NCBI GenBank assembly: GCA_022592445.1
Contig: JABYQR010000069.1
Span: forward strand, 1-64,000
Origin: Cytidiella melzeri
Lineage: Eukaryota; Basidiomycota; Agaricomycetes; Polyporales; Irpicaceae
Length of the DNA: 64,000 nucleotides
Direction: 5' to 3'
Part shown: positions 12,216 through 23,145 of the stretch, in pieces
How positions within the stretch are numbered: the first letter of the stretch is position 1
How the letters are laid out: each line of letters starts with the position of its first letter
Position numbers and translations under genes: made by a program
The notes under the pieces: model-generated
Told to the model about the DNA's origin: nothing
The model's database searches: none
Seen by the model: the letters and a program-made list of their open reading frames with translations, nothing else

Positions 12216-12241
12216 GGGTGCGGTTTCACCTGGAGTCCTTT

Positions 12242-13803
12242 CTAAAAATCCCTTTGATTTCCCAGCTGCTTGACTTGATCCGTGAGCGATGACATCTGCT
12301 TCATGATGGCATCGTAGTCAAACGGAGTTGAAGACGAAGAGCTGGCAACGGTTGCAGCGGGCGGGGTAGGTAAGGGCCTCGCGGACAAGGACGACGAGGG
12401 GGCCGGAGTGGACGGATTGAAGAGAGTGTTGGCAGCCACCTTCTGTTGCCTAGGTGGGTACCCAAGGAACCGGCTTTGGCACACTTGTGTCTGATGGTTG
12501 CCACCACAGTGTCCGCACAGTTCACGATTGTGTTTTCCATCCTTCTTTTGGTGATCCTTTGATCCGCATCCGTAACATCTGCCGTTCATCACCTTCATGA
12601 AGTCGGCGCGTGTTTTTCCGTTGGGCCCCACTTTGGTAGCATCGATTTCCATTGCATTGGAGTCACGAGGTGCTTGGACGAAGGGAGCCGGGGACGAGGT
12701 GGAGACCGGTGTGGTTTTGAACAGATTGGGGACCGTTCGACCTTGTTCACGAGCTTTCTCTTGAGCTCGAACACGAAGACAATTTCAATGTCGGTAGCAA
12801 CATTGATTAGATCTACGAGAGTGACGTGTGGCCTTGCAGTATGAACCAGTTCATCTTTGATGGTAGTACTCAGGTGTTTGCAGTACCGATCACGAAGGTC
12901 TTGTGTCGAGTAACCGGTCCTGTCCATAATCTCCCTGAACCGAGCCGTGTACTCTGGAACCGTTTTCTTGCCTTGCCATAGCTCCCTGAGCTTGGCTTTG
13001 GCGTCTACCATTTCATCGACCGGTTCAAATCGTGCTTTAAACACGGTTCTGAAGTCATCCCAGTCACCGTTGAAAGCTGCCTGATGACTAGCAATCAGGT
13101 CCATGTGGGGCGTAGCCCAAACTGCTGCATCTTCTGTCATGAATGACAGGACTGACGAAATCCAGAGGTGGTCCAACCGGGTCTGACCACCTTGGGCATT
13201 ATACGGAGACAGCTTCTTGTTGAACTGTGCGTACATTGAGAAGGCAGCTAAAAAGCGACGCGCGTCACTACTAGCATTGCCCTTGAGGCTGGCGGGTTTT
13301 TCTACAACCCTTTCCCGTGACCTATTGTTTACCGGTTGTTGCTGGTTCTGAACCAGTGCTGTGATAGCCTGTGTCAGCTGTTGCTGACCCAGGGATAGTG
13401 CGTGCAGAAGCTGTTCTGCTGTGGGGGGCTGGGACGGCTCTTGTGTGGGGGCGGGAGTTGCTGCCCTGGAAGCATGCTGGGAGACATTGGTGGAATCCAT
13501 CTGGTATTGTTCCTGGGTGAAGGTTCGATCGAAGTCTTCTTCAGGTTCAGGTAGTGGTGGGAGAGATTCAAGAATGCAATCTTCCTGCCAGTGATGGATG
13601 GGTCGATACTGATTTGCGTAACGACCAGGATATTCTACTCTGTTGTACTGGTTGGGACACGGTTGTACTTCACAAATCTGATGTCCTTTGTCTGGATCGT
13701 AGCTCTCGTCTCTGACAGTCTGGTTGTTGAAGGCGTGGGGATAGTTTTTGCAGGGAAGATGATCTCTGGACCAAATGCTACTATCGGGACTTTGGGAAGC
13801 CAC
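12242..13803 (-). pseudogene. Gypsy gag (frameshifted)
   Basis: The upstream frame (13803-~12775) contains the capsid-like region with the retrotransposon gag signature WQGKKTVPEYTARFREI. The frame then shifts near 12770, and the other frame continues with a zinc-knuckle region: CYGCGSKDHQKKDGKH is degenerate, CGHCGGNHQTQVC fits CX2CX4HX4C. No ATG is visible at the start of the open frame, where the first codon is GTG after an in-frame stop. Gag proteins form the particle in which reverse transcription takes place. Confidence 0.85.
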
Positions 13804-13965
13804 ACTGTATTCTATTTAGAACGAGATGAAGTACTCGTCCACCCAAACTTTATCTAACCCTTTGAACACCTGCTCGTAATTCCTCCTTACACCCATGAAA
13901 CTGATTCCTCCAATTGCCTTTAATCCCCAATCCAGCAGTTGCCACTCACGATGAGTGATGACAGG

Positions 13966-14720
13966 TGTCATGGATGGCCTGACTAGCCCTTAATTTTCGC
14001 AATTTACCTCTTGTTTTTATCTATAAAACTCCGGGCTGCAACTCAGTTGAAACCTTCCCTGCACAAACTCCTTTGCACGTCTATTAAGCGCCCGTATCAC
14101 GTGGCTTAGACGCTCCACACGGTCACATTACTTGCTACTACGTCACACTGGCATGTTACTTAGCTTAAGTAAGACCACATGGCTACAGACACATGGTTCA
14201 GCCCATAGCTAGGGTTTGATGTCATAAATGACGTCCACATGGACTCCTTTTGTTCTTTCCTTATTGTTCTCTTTATGGAAGGATGTTCTCACAGGTGTGG
14301 GAATGGAATACAATAGTTGGTCTCCTTTTAGATAGATTCTCTCACGAGTAGAGTTCTTGGCAAGGTCTAGACAATAGCTATTGTTCTCCTTTAGGTAGTC
14401 CTTTTGTTCTTCGTTCACACGGCTTCTTGCAAAGCCTGCCCTCAACATGGTCTGTGCGCAGGTCCCTGAAGTCTATATATACTGCTGCATGTACGCTCCT
14501 AGCCCCCATCTCGACCTCTTGGTCTTTACTGGGCTAGGTAAGCAAATCCCCTCTGTACTACATAGCTGGTAGTCAGAATACTAACTTGGTCTTTACTGGG
14601 CTAGACATCTGTATAAGGTTTATAGCTGGTGAGAGTATTGAGCTTCACGCCTACCACCACCACTTCGTCATCATCCACTTCGTGTCCCTGTTTGTCATGT
14701 CGAGCCTTGTCTCCGTGTCA
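13966..14720 (+). mobile_element. LTR, family B, copy 3 (no target duplication)
   Basis: This 755-bp copy begins TGTCATGGAT and ends CTCCGTGTCA on the plus strand, opposite to copies 1 and 2. Its left flank (acagg) is gypsy leader sequence and its right flank (caatg) belongs to a different element. The flanks do not match, so this is a junction produced by recombination or deletion rather than a simple insertion. Confidence 0.8.
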
Positions 14721-14722
14721 CA

Positions 14723-15719
14723 ATGGCTCGGGATCCATACGAATCAGGACCTGAGGACTACAACTATGGTGTGCCCACCAAGAGGGCTGAATGCAAAGCT
14801 CGTCGAAAATGGGCTCTAGCTAGTGGTAGGCGTTGGGTGTTGCAGACACTATCTGAATTGTCGCGCAGCATGTTGCCCCTACCCCAGCAAAAGGGAAAGG
14901 AACAAGACGTGGCACGCCCGTTGCAAGAACGATTGGCCGTCTGGAATGAGGCAGGAGGGTCGCCATGGGCACCAGCAGGCAACGTCGCCACACCACTGAG
15001 CAGTCGGATTGCGGACGAGGTCTCCCCACAGGTGTGGAACGCACCTATCCTGACTGCCACACGACCGGCTGACGGCGTATTGGCTGCCAATTACCTGCCG
15101 GAGCAAGACACGTCCGGTACCGTGATACCGTTGCGCGAACGAGCCCTGGGAAGGTATCGCATCGTCTACAAGGTCTTAATAGACCTTTCCCTTCAATTCC
15201 CGGTGGTGGCACCACACTACGGTGGGGAACTCAACCCTATCACTGAGTACAAGTGGACAATGGCCAAACTCGAGGCATATCCTTCAGGGATTCCTGGGAT
15301 GCCTACGTATGCTGCGCCCTGGGCACCTTAGCAAGGGGGGGGGAAACCAGTTTGATGGTTGTCTCCAATGCAACTGACAATGTTGATGCCCAGGCCACTT
15401 CCACCACACCAGATGCAAGTACGCAGGAAGGCCCCTCTCCCCCTGTGTGGGAGAGAAAGCAAATACTGGTGCCTACGGACCCAGGCATCATTAGAGCCAT
15501 GGACAGGTCCTGGCTTGACATGAACAAGTTTGCAATCACGGGGTCCACAGCGCGATTCCCGTGGCGAAAGCCCACCTCAGTTGACGAGGTAAAAAGGATA
15601 CAGGAGATATCGCGTCGCCCATGTAACTTGCGGGCCCTTCAGTACTGGGGTGAGCTGGTAGCCAAGGTCAATAAAAAGAAGGGCACAAGGACGCTGGTGG
15701 AGAGGGAACTGGTTGTTCC
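14723..15719 (+). pseudogene. Unrecognised ORF left of element X
   Basis: A 202-codon ORF (14723-15331) starts 2 bp after the LTR. It runs into an overlapping frame near a run of nine G (15337-15345) that stays open to 16200. Together they look like one frameshifted reading frame of roughly 490 codons. No domain is recognised. The N-terminus is charged (KRAECKARRKW) and the middle is Pro/Ala-rich. The part right of 15720 is shared with the second X copy and the part left of it is not. It is probably the protein of an unclassified mobile element. Confidence 0.4.
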
Positions 15720-16237
15720 TACACGTCATCCTGAGCGGCAAATCCCTCCACTTTCCCAGTGTCACGGGCACGAGGAGTTTACCGAGGTCATGAGGAGTTC
15801 GCCGAGGATCCGAGGACTTGGCAAGGAGCAGCAACACGCCGGAAACATCCGAGGCCGAGAAGTCGCAACAAACTCTAACCCGCAGACACGCCCCTTTTGC
15901 ATCGGAGCATGGGCCGGCCAGCCACCAAGTGTTTCGAACGCGGGTCGGACCAACAATAGAGGAAACTTGACTTGCAAACCCCGTTTCAGGAAGACTCCTA
16001 TCACGCCACGCTGTGCAACTCTTGGACAGTGCCTCATCACCTGTTCACAACGGTTGGCGCCTCTTCAGCGCAAGGGCGCACGCTGCTTCTCCGTGTCGAC
16101 CAATGCTGTGTCCTGCCGGGCGTCAACTCGCTGGACATTTTGCCTCCGCAAACAGAAGTATTCTGCCACCATGTTTCCTCGCTCTTGTGTTTGGGTTTAG
16201 GACATAGAAGGAAAGGTTTAGGAGAGGGTCTTTAGGG

Positions 16238-16247
16238 TATATAAAAA
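16238..16247 (+). promoter_or_regulatory. TATA box of element X copy 1
   Basis: TATATAAAAA lies 150 bp upstream of the ATG of the cysteine-rich ORF. It is conserved in copy 2 (22563-22572, minus). Confidence 0.55.
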
Positions 16248-16396
16248 GGTGTTGCCTGTACTGCATAGAAAGAAAATCAATTCCCACCCCAGTTCTCAGA
16301 GTTCATTTTACGCTTTGCGCTCGCGTCGAGGGAGTCTCTTCGCGCCAATAGCTGTAGCCTCTTCTGTGTTGCCTCACTGTGTCTTTCTCCACGTTT

Positions 16397-16924
16397 ATGT
16401 CCGCTGCGCCTACCAACGACAACCCGTCTTGCATTTGCCATTATTGTCCCACAGTTCCCCACTTACCAGACAGTTGCTGCCCTTACCGCCTGCGCCTGCG
16501 CAAGGTTCTACGCCGTTACCCCATCATCCCTGCACCCACACCGCTGCCCAAACCCTCAGTAGCGCCTATGGTCTCCCCTGAGAGATCCACTCCTTAATTA
16601 CCCTCGCCAGTGTCGTCCGTCACCTCCGTTGCGGACTCACTTGACAACTGCTCCTATTGCAACACTCAGAGCGACCACCCCATTCCCCTGCGCTCAGGAC
16701 CCTTTGTCCCGCTCGACCGCAATCACCCGCACGCGCTGCATCCAGATTGTTGGCTGTCACCAGACTTTGAAGGTGAGGACCACGAGTGCGAACTAGTGCA
16801 GTTCAATCTTACCAGCTCTACCAATGTCATCGTTGGCCACGCATTCGCTTGCAATACGCATTGCCGCTCGGGAGGTGTTGTTCTACACTACCACCCCCGC
16901 GCGCAGTCTATCGAGTCAAATTGA
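16397..16924 (+). pseudogene. Element X cysteine-rich protein, copy 1 (nonsense)
   Basis: This is the counterpart of the intact 175-codon ORF at 21881-22408. The frame has exactly the same length with no indel, but a TAA at 16595-16597 replaces a lysine codon. One Cys of the second CxxC pair is also lost (CCPYR instead of CCPYC). The C-terminal half, including NCSYC, is well conserved. Confidence 0.55.
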
Positions 16925-17513
16925 CTGTGGCCTCATATAACCTTACGCTGTGACTCGCGCTGCATTAGCTTGTCTTTCTCTTACGGTTTCTTTCAGTTTT
17001 GTTATACTGTGTTTGCTTCTTAACGGCGTTATTTTACTGGGTTACTGCGTCTGCGTTTTACTTTCACTGCGTCGAGTTTACTGCGTTCACTTTCACTGCG
17101 CCCGCGTTTTACAGCAACTACTTTCATCTTCACCAGCGACCACGTTTTGTGTTTGAGATTCTTACTGCGTCTGCTGTTACCATCCGCGTCTCTCAGCGCG
17201 ATGTTTTACTACAAGTCGCAACGTCTCCTGTGCGTTCTCTTTGAGCCACGTTAAAACTCTTTCGCTTTCAACGCGCCGACTAGCCCTTTTACCCGCGATA
17301 CGCGTGGTAGTTTGCACGTCTAGCTTCCTTCACATAAAACCTATACCACAAACCTTGTCACTCTATACAGCACAGGTAAAACTAGGACTCTAAGACCACC
17401 TCGCACACTTTAACACTTCCGCGCTTCCACACCTTTACACTTCTATTGCCACTTCGTGGTTGGTTGTGTTGTCTTTAAGGTTGTACTTAGTTTTGAAGCG
17501 TGACTCAGTGTCT

Positions 17514-17953
17514 TAGAGCCGGTCAAATGTATTCAACACATCTAGAGGCAGAGATGTGATGCGCAGTCGTAATCCCACTTGCTGTCATAAGAACCTATAA
17601 CACACGAGCAGAGCAAGTTAATCCAGGTGCGAAAGAGAAAGAGCACGATTGCATAATGACTGTACCTATAACACACGAGCAGAGCGAGTTAACTACAGGT
17701 ACAGGCTGTGAGCATATTGCATATGTGAGGGACAACGAAGAATACTCACTCCAGGTGCGAAAGAGAAAGAGCACAATGGAGTGTCAGGAGCAGGGGTGAA
17801 GGTATATAGGACAGAGCCCTCAGGCAACCTAAAAAAGAAGATCTGTGATACAGATGTGTCCGCGTGAAGAAAGAACAATAGAGCGACCATATACGGAAAA
17901 CAAAAGAGAGTCCAGTTACTACTAGTCCGTGAGCCGGAGCTGAAAAGCTATTA
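17514..17953 (-). repeat. Copia 1 3' LTR
   Basis: Read on the minus strand it starts TAATAGCTTTTC and ends GGCTCTA. The ends are TA...TA rather than TG...CA. The TAA at its start is also the pol stop codon. Internal direct repeats of the type 'cacctgga..aactcgctctgctcgtgtg' and a TATA motif (ttatatacc type) are present. Confidence 0.88.
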
Positions 17954-20900
17954 CTCCCCCTCAGCGAGGTGAAACTGGACGAGCCCTAAGGACTCAGAGT
18001 GACAAACGTGAGCTTCAGCCGGTAAAGACTTGGTCAAGATATCAGCGGGGTTATCAACTCCAGGAATTCGAACCAATTCGACGAGGCTTTCAGTGACGCA
18101 TTCGTGAACAGCGTGCGCAGTGACCCGAGTATGTTTGGAGCAATGCTTCACGTGGGTGGACTTGGAAGCGTCTACAGCACTCTTGTTGTCGCAATGAAGG
18201 ACAACAGGTAGAGGAAGAGGTTGCTCAATTTGATCAGTGAGAATCTTCAACCACTTGAGTTGCTCGCAAGCTTCGTGAGCCGCAAAGTATTCTGAGTCAA
18301 AGGTAGACTTCACCACAGAACGTTGTTTGCGCGATGACCAGCAGACAGCGCCATAGCCTAGGAAATAAACCCAGCCAGATGTGGAGAGCAAGTTGTCTAA
18401 ATCGCCGGCAAAGTTGGCGTCGGTGTAACCAACAAGATCGTCAACGCCTTTGTCATTATGGCCTAGACAAAGTCGGAGACTGGAGGTACCACAAAGGTAG
18501 CGAAGGACATGATATGCAGCGCGGAGATGCAGCTGCGAGGGGTTGGACTGGTATTGACAGAGCTTCGCAACAGCGTACGAGATGTCAGGTTGAGTTCCAA
18601 GGGAGGCGTACATGAGTGAGCCAAGTACGCTGCGGTAGGTGTGGATAAGTGCTGGGTCACACTGTTCCTTGGGATTTTTGTTGTGTACCAACTGGATACC
18701 GGTTGGAAGCAGTGTAGAAGCAGGATTGGAGTCCTCATGCTGGAAGCATTTGAGAACAGAATTTATGTAGACCTCTTGATCGAGGTAAATGAGACAACTC
18801 CCCCTATCCCGAGTGATACAAATACCGAGATAGTGTTTGAGCTCGCCTAAGTCTTTGAGATTGAAATGGCGACAAAGAGCGTCCTTGGTCTCCTTGATGA
18901 GGGTGAGACTGTTTCCCATAATAGTGAGATCGTCGACGTAGCAAACAATAATTTGGAGGGCTCCCCCTCGTTGACGAGTGAAAATGGCAACATCACCTGT
19001 GTCATAACAGACAAAGCCGAGTTCTTCGAGGCATGCCTTGAGCGTGAGGAACCATTGGTGTCCTGCTTGCTTTAGGCCGTAGATTGCCTTATGAAGGCGG
19101 CATACTTTGCCTTCATCCAATACAAACCCTTCAGGTTGCTCCATGTAAACCTCCTCGTCCAAAGATCCGTTCAGATAGGCTTGTTGGAAGACAATCTGTT
19201 GGATTTCCCAGTCCAGAATAGCAGCCAAGGCGACGAGGTATTGCCAAGACTCCAGACGGGCAACGGGAGCGAAGGTGTCTGTGAAATTGATGCCTTGAAC
19301 TTGCTCAAAACCTATGGCTACCAGACGTGCCCAGTCAACATTACCATCCTTGTCGAGTTTGAGCTTGTAAACTCATTTGCTCTTAACCGCCTTGCAACCA
19401 GGGGACAAATCGACTAGTTTCCATGTTCCAGTGTCCTGGAGACCTTTCATTTTGGCCTCCATAGCTGCACGCCAGTCATCTCGATCAGGTGAACCCATAG
19501 CCTGCCGGTAGGTACGAGGCTCCCCCTGAGGCGTAACTGCTGCTGCCAGCATGACGACCTGCTTGTCAGAGAGGACCGCGCCGGTGTCAGCTTTTGATTT
19601 GCCTTTGCCTTTGTAGGGGACCTTGTTACCGCGAGCTCAAGTCGTCTCCTCAATTTCTTGTTCAGTAGCAGCCCACATAGACTGGAGACGCTTCGCATCA
19701 TGAGGTACAACAGTGTGTGGTGAACGACGTGTAACACCAGCATGAGCCGGGTTGGAGAATGGAAGGTAGTCATGTGGAGAAGCGGCCGGAAGACGATTGG
19801 GATTTGGCTCGAGTTTGGAAGAAGGTACGACAGGAGGGCCTTTCCGTTTGGAAGGCGAGAGTGGCGTGGATGAAGAGCTAGGCTCTGGTTCAGCAGATGT
19901 GGACAAACTAGGAATAGGAGTAGAGGGACGCGGTATCCGTGAAGGCATAGGAGCTGACGTGGATGTTGCGTCAAGAGGAGAATTGAGGGACTTGTGATAT
20001 GGTAGTAGCCGGCTGCGAAGAGGGCGTTGAAGGGAGTGAGAGTTCAAGATCGTACGTGGTCGGCGGAGAGGTTGAAATGCTCGAAGATGGTTGAGTAGGA
20101 GGTGAAGGATGGTTAGGAAAGATCAGTTCGTCGAATACAACGTCAGTACTCGAGACAATCCTATGAGTATGTTTGTCCCATAAGCGGTAACCTTTAGAAC
20201 CCGCTTCATACCCAACATGCACAAGAGGCTGAGCGTGAGCATCGAGCTTCCTGTGATGATCCTTGTGAATGTGGCAATAGGCTAGGCAACCAAAAACACG
20301 GAAGTATGAAACATCCGACTTGGAGCCAGTGATAATCTCAAATGGTGTCCTCCAATCCAGAGACCGTTTGGGTGCTTGGTTGCGCACATGCACAGCGGTT
20401 TTCACGGCTTCTTCCCAGAATCCTTTGGACATCCCGGCGGCGTATAGCATAGAGAGCACAGCCTCCTTGATGGTGCAGTTGAAACGCTCAGCCTTGCCGT
20501 TTTGTTGTGGTGTATCCGGGGTGGTGCGCTGATGGACAATGCCAAGATCCTTCAATCATTGCACGAAGCGCTTCGACTGGTATTCACCGCCCCTGTCAGA
20601 GCAAAGAATCTTGATATCCCTCTCGAACTGAGTTTTGACCAGCTGTTGGAACTCCTCAAACTTCTGCTCCTGTTTGTCTTTGTATTTCAGGAAATAAATC
20701 CAGACGTTGTCAGAGCAGTCGTCGATGTACGTGAGCATCTAGAGGTGTCCGCCATTTACAAAAGAGTTCTGCATAGGTCCAGCCAAGTCAGTGTGGATGA
20801 GATTGAAAGGTTTGTCTGCGCGAGGTGTCGAGGATGAATGGAATGTACGTCGTGTGGCCTTGCCAAGTTGACAACCTTCGCATGCGTGTTCAGAGCGAGG

Positions 20901-21284
20901 AGTCTTCTCGTTGATAGTCAGACCTGTCACTGGGGAGTTGTCAGAGCGTAGCTTCTGTAGTGCTTCCCAGTTCAGGTGACCATAGCGTTGGTGTACAAGG
21001 TCGATGGGTGACGAGTGCATGTGCGTGGAGGAGGCGACCGACGAAGAAGAGACGCGAAGTCCCAACCAGTATTGGCCCCCCTTGAGAGTACCTATGCCGT
21101 AGGTGGTATCATTCCTGTGTATCCGTGCTTTACCACCAGTGAAAACGGTAGAGAATTCTTTGGAGTTAAGACAGGAAATCGAAATGAGTCGGTAGGCAAT
21201 GCCCAGGCAGTATAAGATGTTGTCAAACTGCGCTGTGAGCTGCTTTCCATCAACATGTACGGTTCCACGTATGCTCCCAGACCC
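17951..21284 (-). pseudogene. Copia 1 pol: integrase, RT, RNase H
   Basis: In order on the minus strand: GAG-pre-integrase with H..H..C..C (LVHQRYGHLN, CEGCQLGK); integrase with HTDLAGP, CSDRGGEY and NGKAERF giving the DDE triad; a Ser/Pro-rich linker; RT with YVDDLTIMG; and RNase H with YTDANFAGD. Breaks: TAG at NGGHL*, TGA at RFVQ*, a frameshift near 19990, TGA at IEETT* and TGA at AVKSK*. The first RT aspartate is replaced by valine (QQIVFQQAYLNG; copia 2 has QIDFHQAYLNG). Confidence 0.93.
17954..17965 (-). promoter_or_regulatory. Copia 1 polypurine tract
   Basis: The minus strand reads GCTGAGGGGGAG directly before the LTR. Copia 2 has GCCGAGGGGGAG at the same place (27055-27066). In both the tract also encodes the C-terminal AEGE of pol. 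Confidence 0.75.
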
Positions 21285-21289
21285 AAGCG

Positions 21290-23145
21290 TTGAGACACTG
21301 AGTCACGCTTCAAAATAAGAACAACCTTAAAGACAACACAACCAACCACGAAGTGGCAATAGAAGTGTAAAGGTGTGGAAGCGCGGAAGTGTTAAAGTGT
21401 GCGAGGTGGTCTTAGAGTCCTAGTTTTACCTGTGCTGTAAAGAGTGACAAGGTTTGTGGTATAGGTTTTATGTGAAGGGAGCTAGACGTGCAAACTACCA
21501 CGCGTATCGCAGGTAAAAGGGCTAGTTGGCGCGGTGAAAGCGAAAGAGTTTTAACGCGGCTCAAAGAGAACGCACAGGAGACGTTGTGACTTGTAGTAAA
21601 ACATCGCGCTGAGAGACGCGGATGGTAACAGCAGACACAGTATGAATCTCAAACACAAAACGTGGTCGCTGGTGAAGATGAAAGTAGTTGCTGTAAAACG
21701 CGGGCACAGTGAAAGTGAACGCAGTAAACTCAACGCAGTGAAAGTAAAACGCAGACGCAGTAACACAGTAAAATAACGCAGTTAAGAAGCAAACACAGTA
21801 TAACAAAACTGAAAGAAACCGTAAGAGAAAGACAAGCTAATGGAGTGCGAGTCACAGCGTAAGGTTATATGAGGCCACAGTCAATTTGACGCGATAGACT
21901 GCGCGCGGGGGTGGTAGTGTAGAACAACACCTCCCGAGCGGCGATGCGTATTGCAAGCAAATGCGTGGCCAACGACAACGTCGGTAGAGCTGGTAAGATT
22001 GAACTGCACTAGTTCGCACTCGTGGTCCTCGCCCTCAAAGTCTGGTGACAGCCAACAAGCTGGGTGCGGCGCACGCGGGCGAACACAGTTGAGCGGGACA
22101 AAAGGTCCTGAATGTAGGGGATTTGGGTGATCGCTCTGAGTGTCGCAGTAAGAGCAGTTATCAAGCGAGTCCGCGACAGAGGCGACGGACAACGCTGGTG
22201 AGGGTGATTTAGGAGTTGATCTCTCAGGGGAGACCGTAGGCACTGCTGAGGGTTCTGGCGGCGGCGTGGGAGCGGGGATGATGGGGTAACGGCGTAGAAC
22301 CTCGCGCGGGCGCGGGCAGTAAGGGCAGCAACCGTCGGGTAGGTGGGGAACAGTGGGACAGTAACGGCAGACTTGAGGCGGGTTGTCGTTGGTAGACGCA
22401 GCAGACATAAACGTGGAAGAGGTCGCAGTGAGACAACGCAGAAGAAGCTACAGCTATGGGCGCAAAGAGACTCCCTCGACACAAATGCAAAGCGTAAAGT
22501 GAACTCTGGAAACTGGGGTGGGGATTGATTGATTTTCCTTTTTACGCAGTACAAGCAACACCTTTTTATATACCCTAAAGACCCTCTCCTAAACCTTTCC
22601 TTCTATGTCCTAAACCCAAACGCGAGAGCGAGGAAACATGGTGGCAGAATACTTCCGTCTGCGGAGGCAAAATGTCCAGCGAGTCGACGCCCGGCAGGAC
22701 ACAGCGTTGGTTGACGCGGCGTAGCGGCGCGCGCCCTTGCGCTGAAAAGGCGCCAACCGTCGCGAGCAGGTGATGAGGCGCCGTCCAGGAGTTGCACAGC
22801 GTGGCGTGATAGGAGTCTTCCTGAAACGGGGTTCGCGCGTCAAGTTTCTTCTACCGTTGGTCCGACCCGCGTCCGAAACACTTGGTGGCTGGCCGGCCCA
22901 TGCTCCGATGCAAAAGGGGCGTGTCTGTGTGTCAGAGTTCGGTGCGATTCCTCGGCCTCGGATGTTTCCGGTGCATTGCTCCTTGTCAAGTCCTCGGATC
23001 CTTGGCGGACTCCTCGTGACCTCGGCGACCTCCTCGTGCCCGTGACGCTGGGAAAGTGGAAGGACTTGCCGCTCAGGATGACGCGGGCCGCGCAAATGGC
23101 AGGCTGTTGCCGGGTCTCCGTGCCTAGCCGATTTCCGGGCGTATT
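21290..23145 (-). mobile_element. Element X, copy 2, inserted in copia 1
   Basis: This 1856-bp insertion is flanked by a perfect 5-bp duplication agcgt (21285-21289 and 23146-23150). On the minus strand it begins AATACGCCCGG and ends CAGTGTCTCA. From about 23085 inward it matches element X copy 1. Its first ~60 bp have no counterpart there. The 5-bp duplication suggests a retroviral-type or similar integrase, but the non-canonical ends leave the class open. It interrupts the copia frame between ...SKTSMSTL and LGSGSIRGTV. Confidence 0.8.
21881..22408 (-). CDS. Element X cysteine-rich small protein, intact copy
   Basis: An ATG-initiated 175-codon ORF, not recognised. Visible features are three CxxC-type pairs (CRYC, CCPYC, NCSYC), a Pro/Ser-rich middle and a C-terminal block starting CWLSPDFEGEDHECELVQF that ends with several His residues. 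A TATA box (22563-22572) lies about 155 bp upstream. The other copy has the same length without indels. The paired cysteines suggest metal binding, but no function can be assigned. Confidence 0.45.
   Translation of the reverse strand: MSAASTNDNPPQVCRYCPTVPHLPDGCCPYCPRPREVLRRYPIIPAPTPPPEPSAVPTVSPERSTPKSPSPALSVASVADSLDNCSYCDTQSDHPNPLHSGPFVPLNCVRPRAPHPACWLSPDFEGEDHECELVQFNLTSSTDVVVGHAFACNTHRRSGGVVLHYHPRAQSIASN

Larger units (their letters stand above)
6901..13965 (-). mobile_element. Degenerate Ty3/gypsy chromovirus
   Basis: The minus strand carries gag, protease, reverse transcriptase, RNase H, integrase and a C-terminal chromodomain in the Ty3/gypsy order. The 3' LTR is at 6901-7643, preceded by a polypurine tract. 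The element lies in the right arm of P2. The 5' LTR is not visible; an LTR of another family in opposite orientation (13966-14720) occupies that place. Gag is frameshifted, pol carries a nonsense codon and a solo LTR splits the integrase, so the element is inactive as it stands. Confidence 0.9.
15720..17513 (+). repeat. Element X, copy 1 (plus orientation)
   Basis: This ~1.8-kb sequence is repeated in inverted orientation at 21290-23145. Its right end ...GACTCAGTGTCT is separated from its last two bases (CA, 24866-24867) by the copia 1 insertion. A strong TATA box (TATATAAAAA, 16238-16247) is followed by a small cysteine-rich ORF. The class is unknown: the ends are neither TG...CA nor obvious terminal inverted repeats. 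Confidence 0.75.

Noticed and set aside
14764..15106. Minus-strand ORFs opposite the 14723 frame
   Set aside because: Shadow frames of GC-balanced coding-like sequence; no motif.
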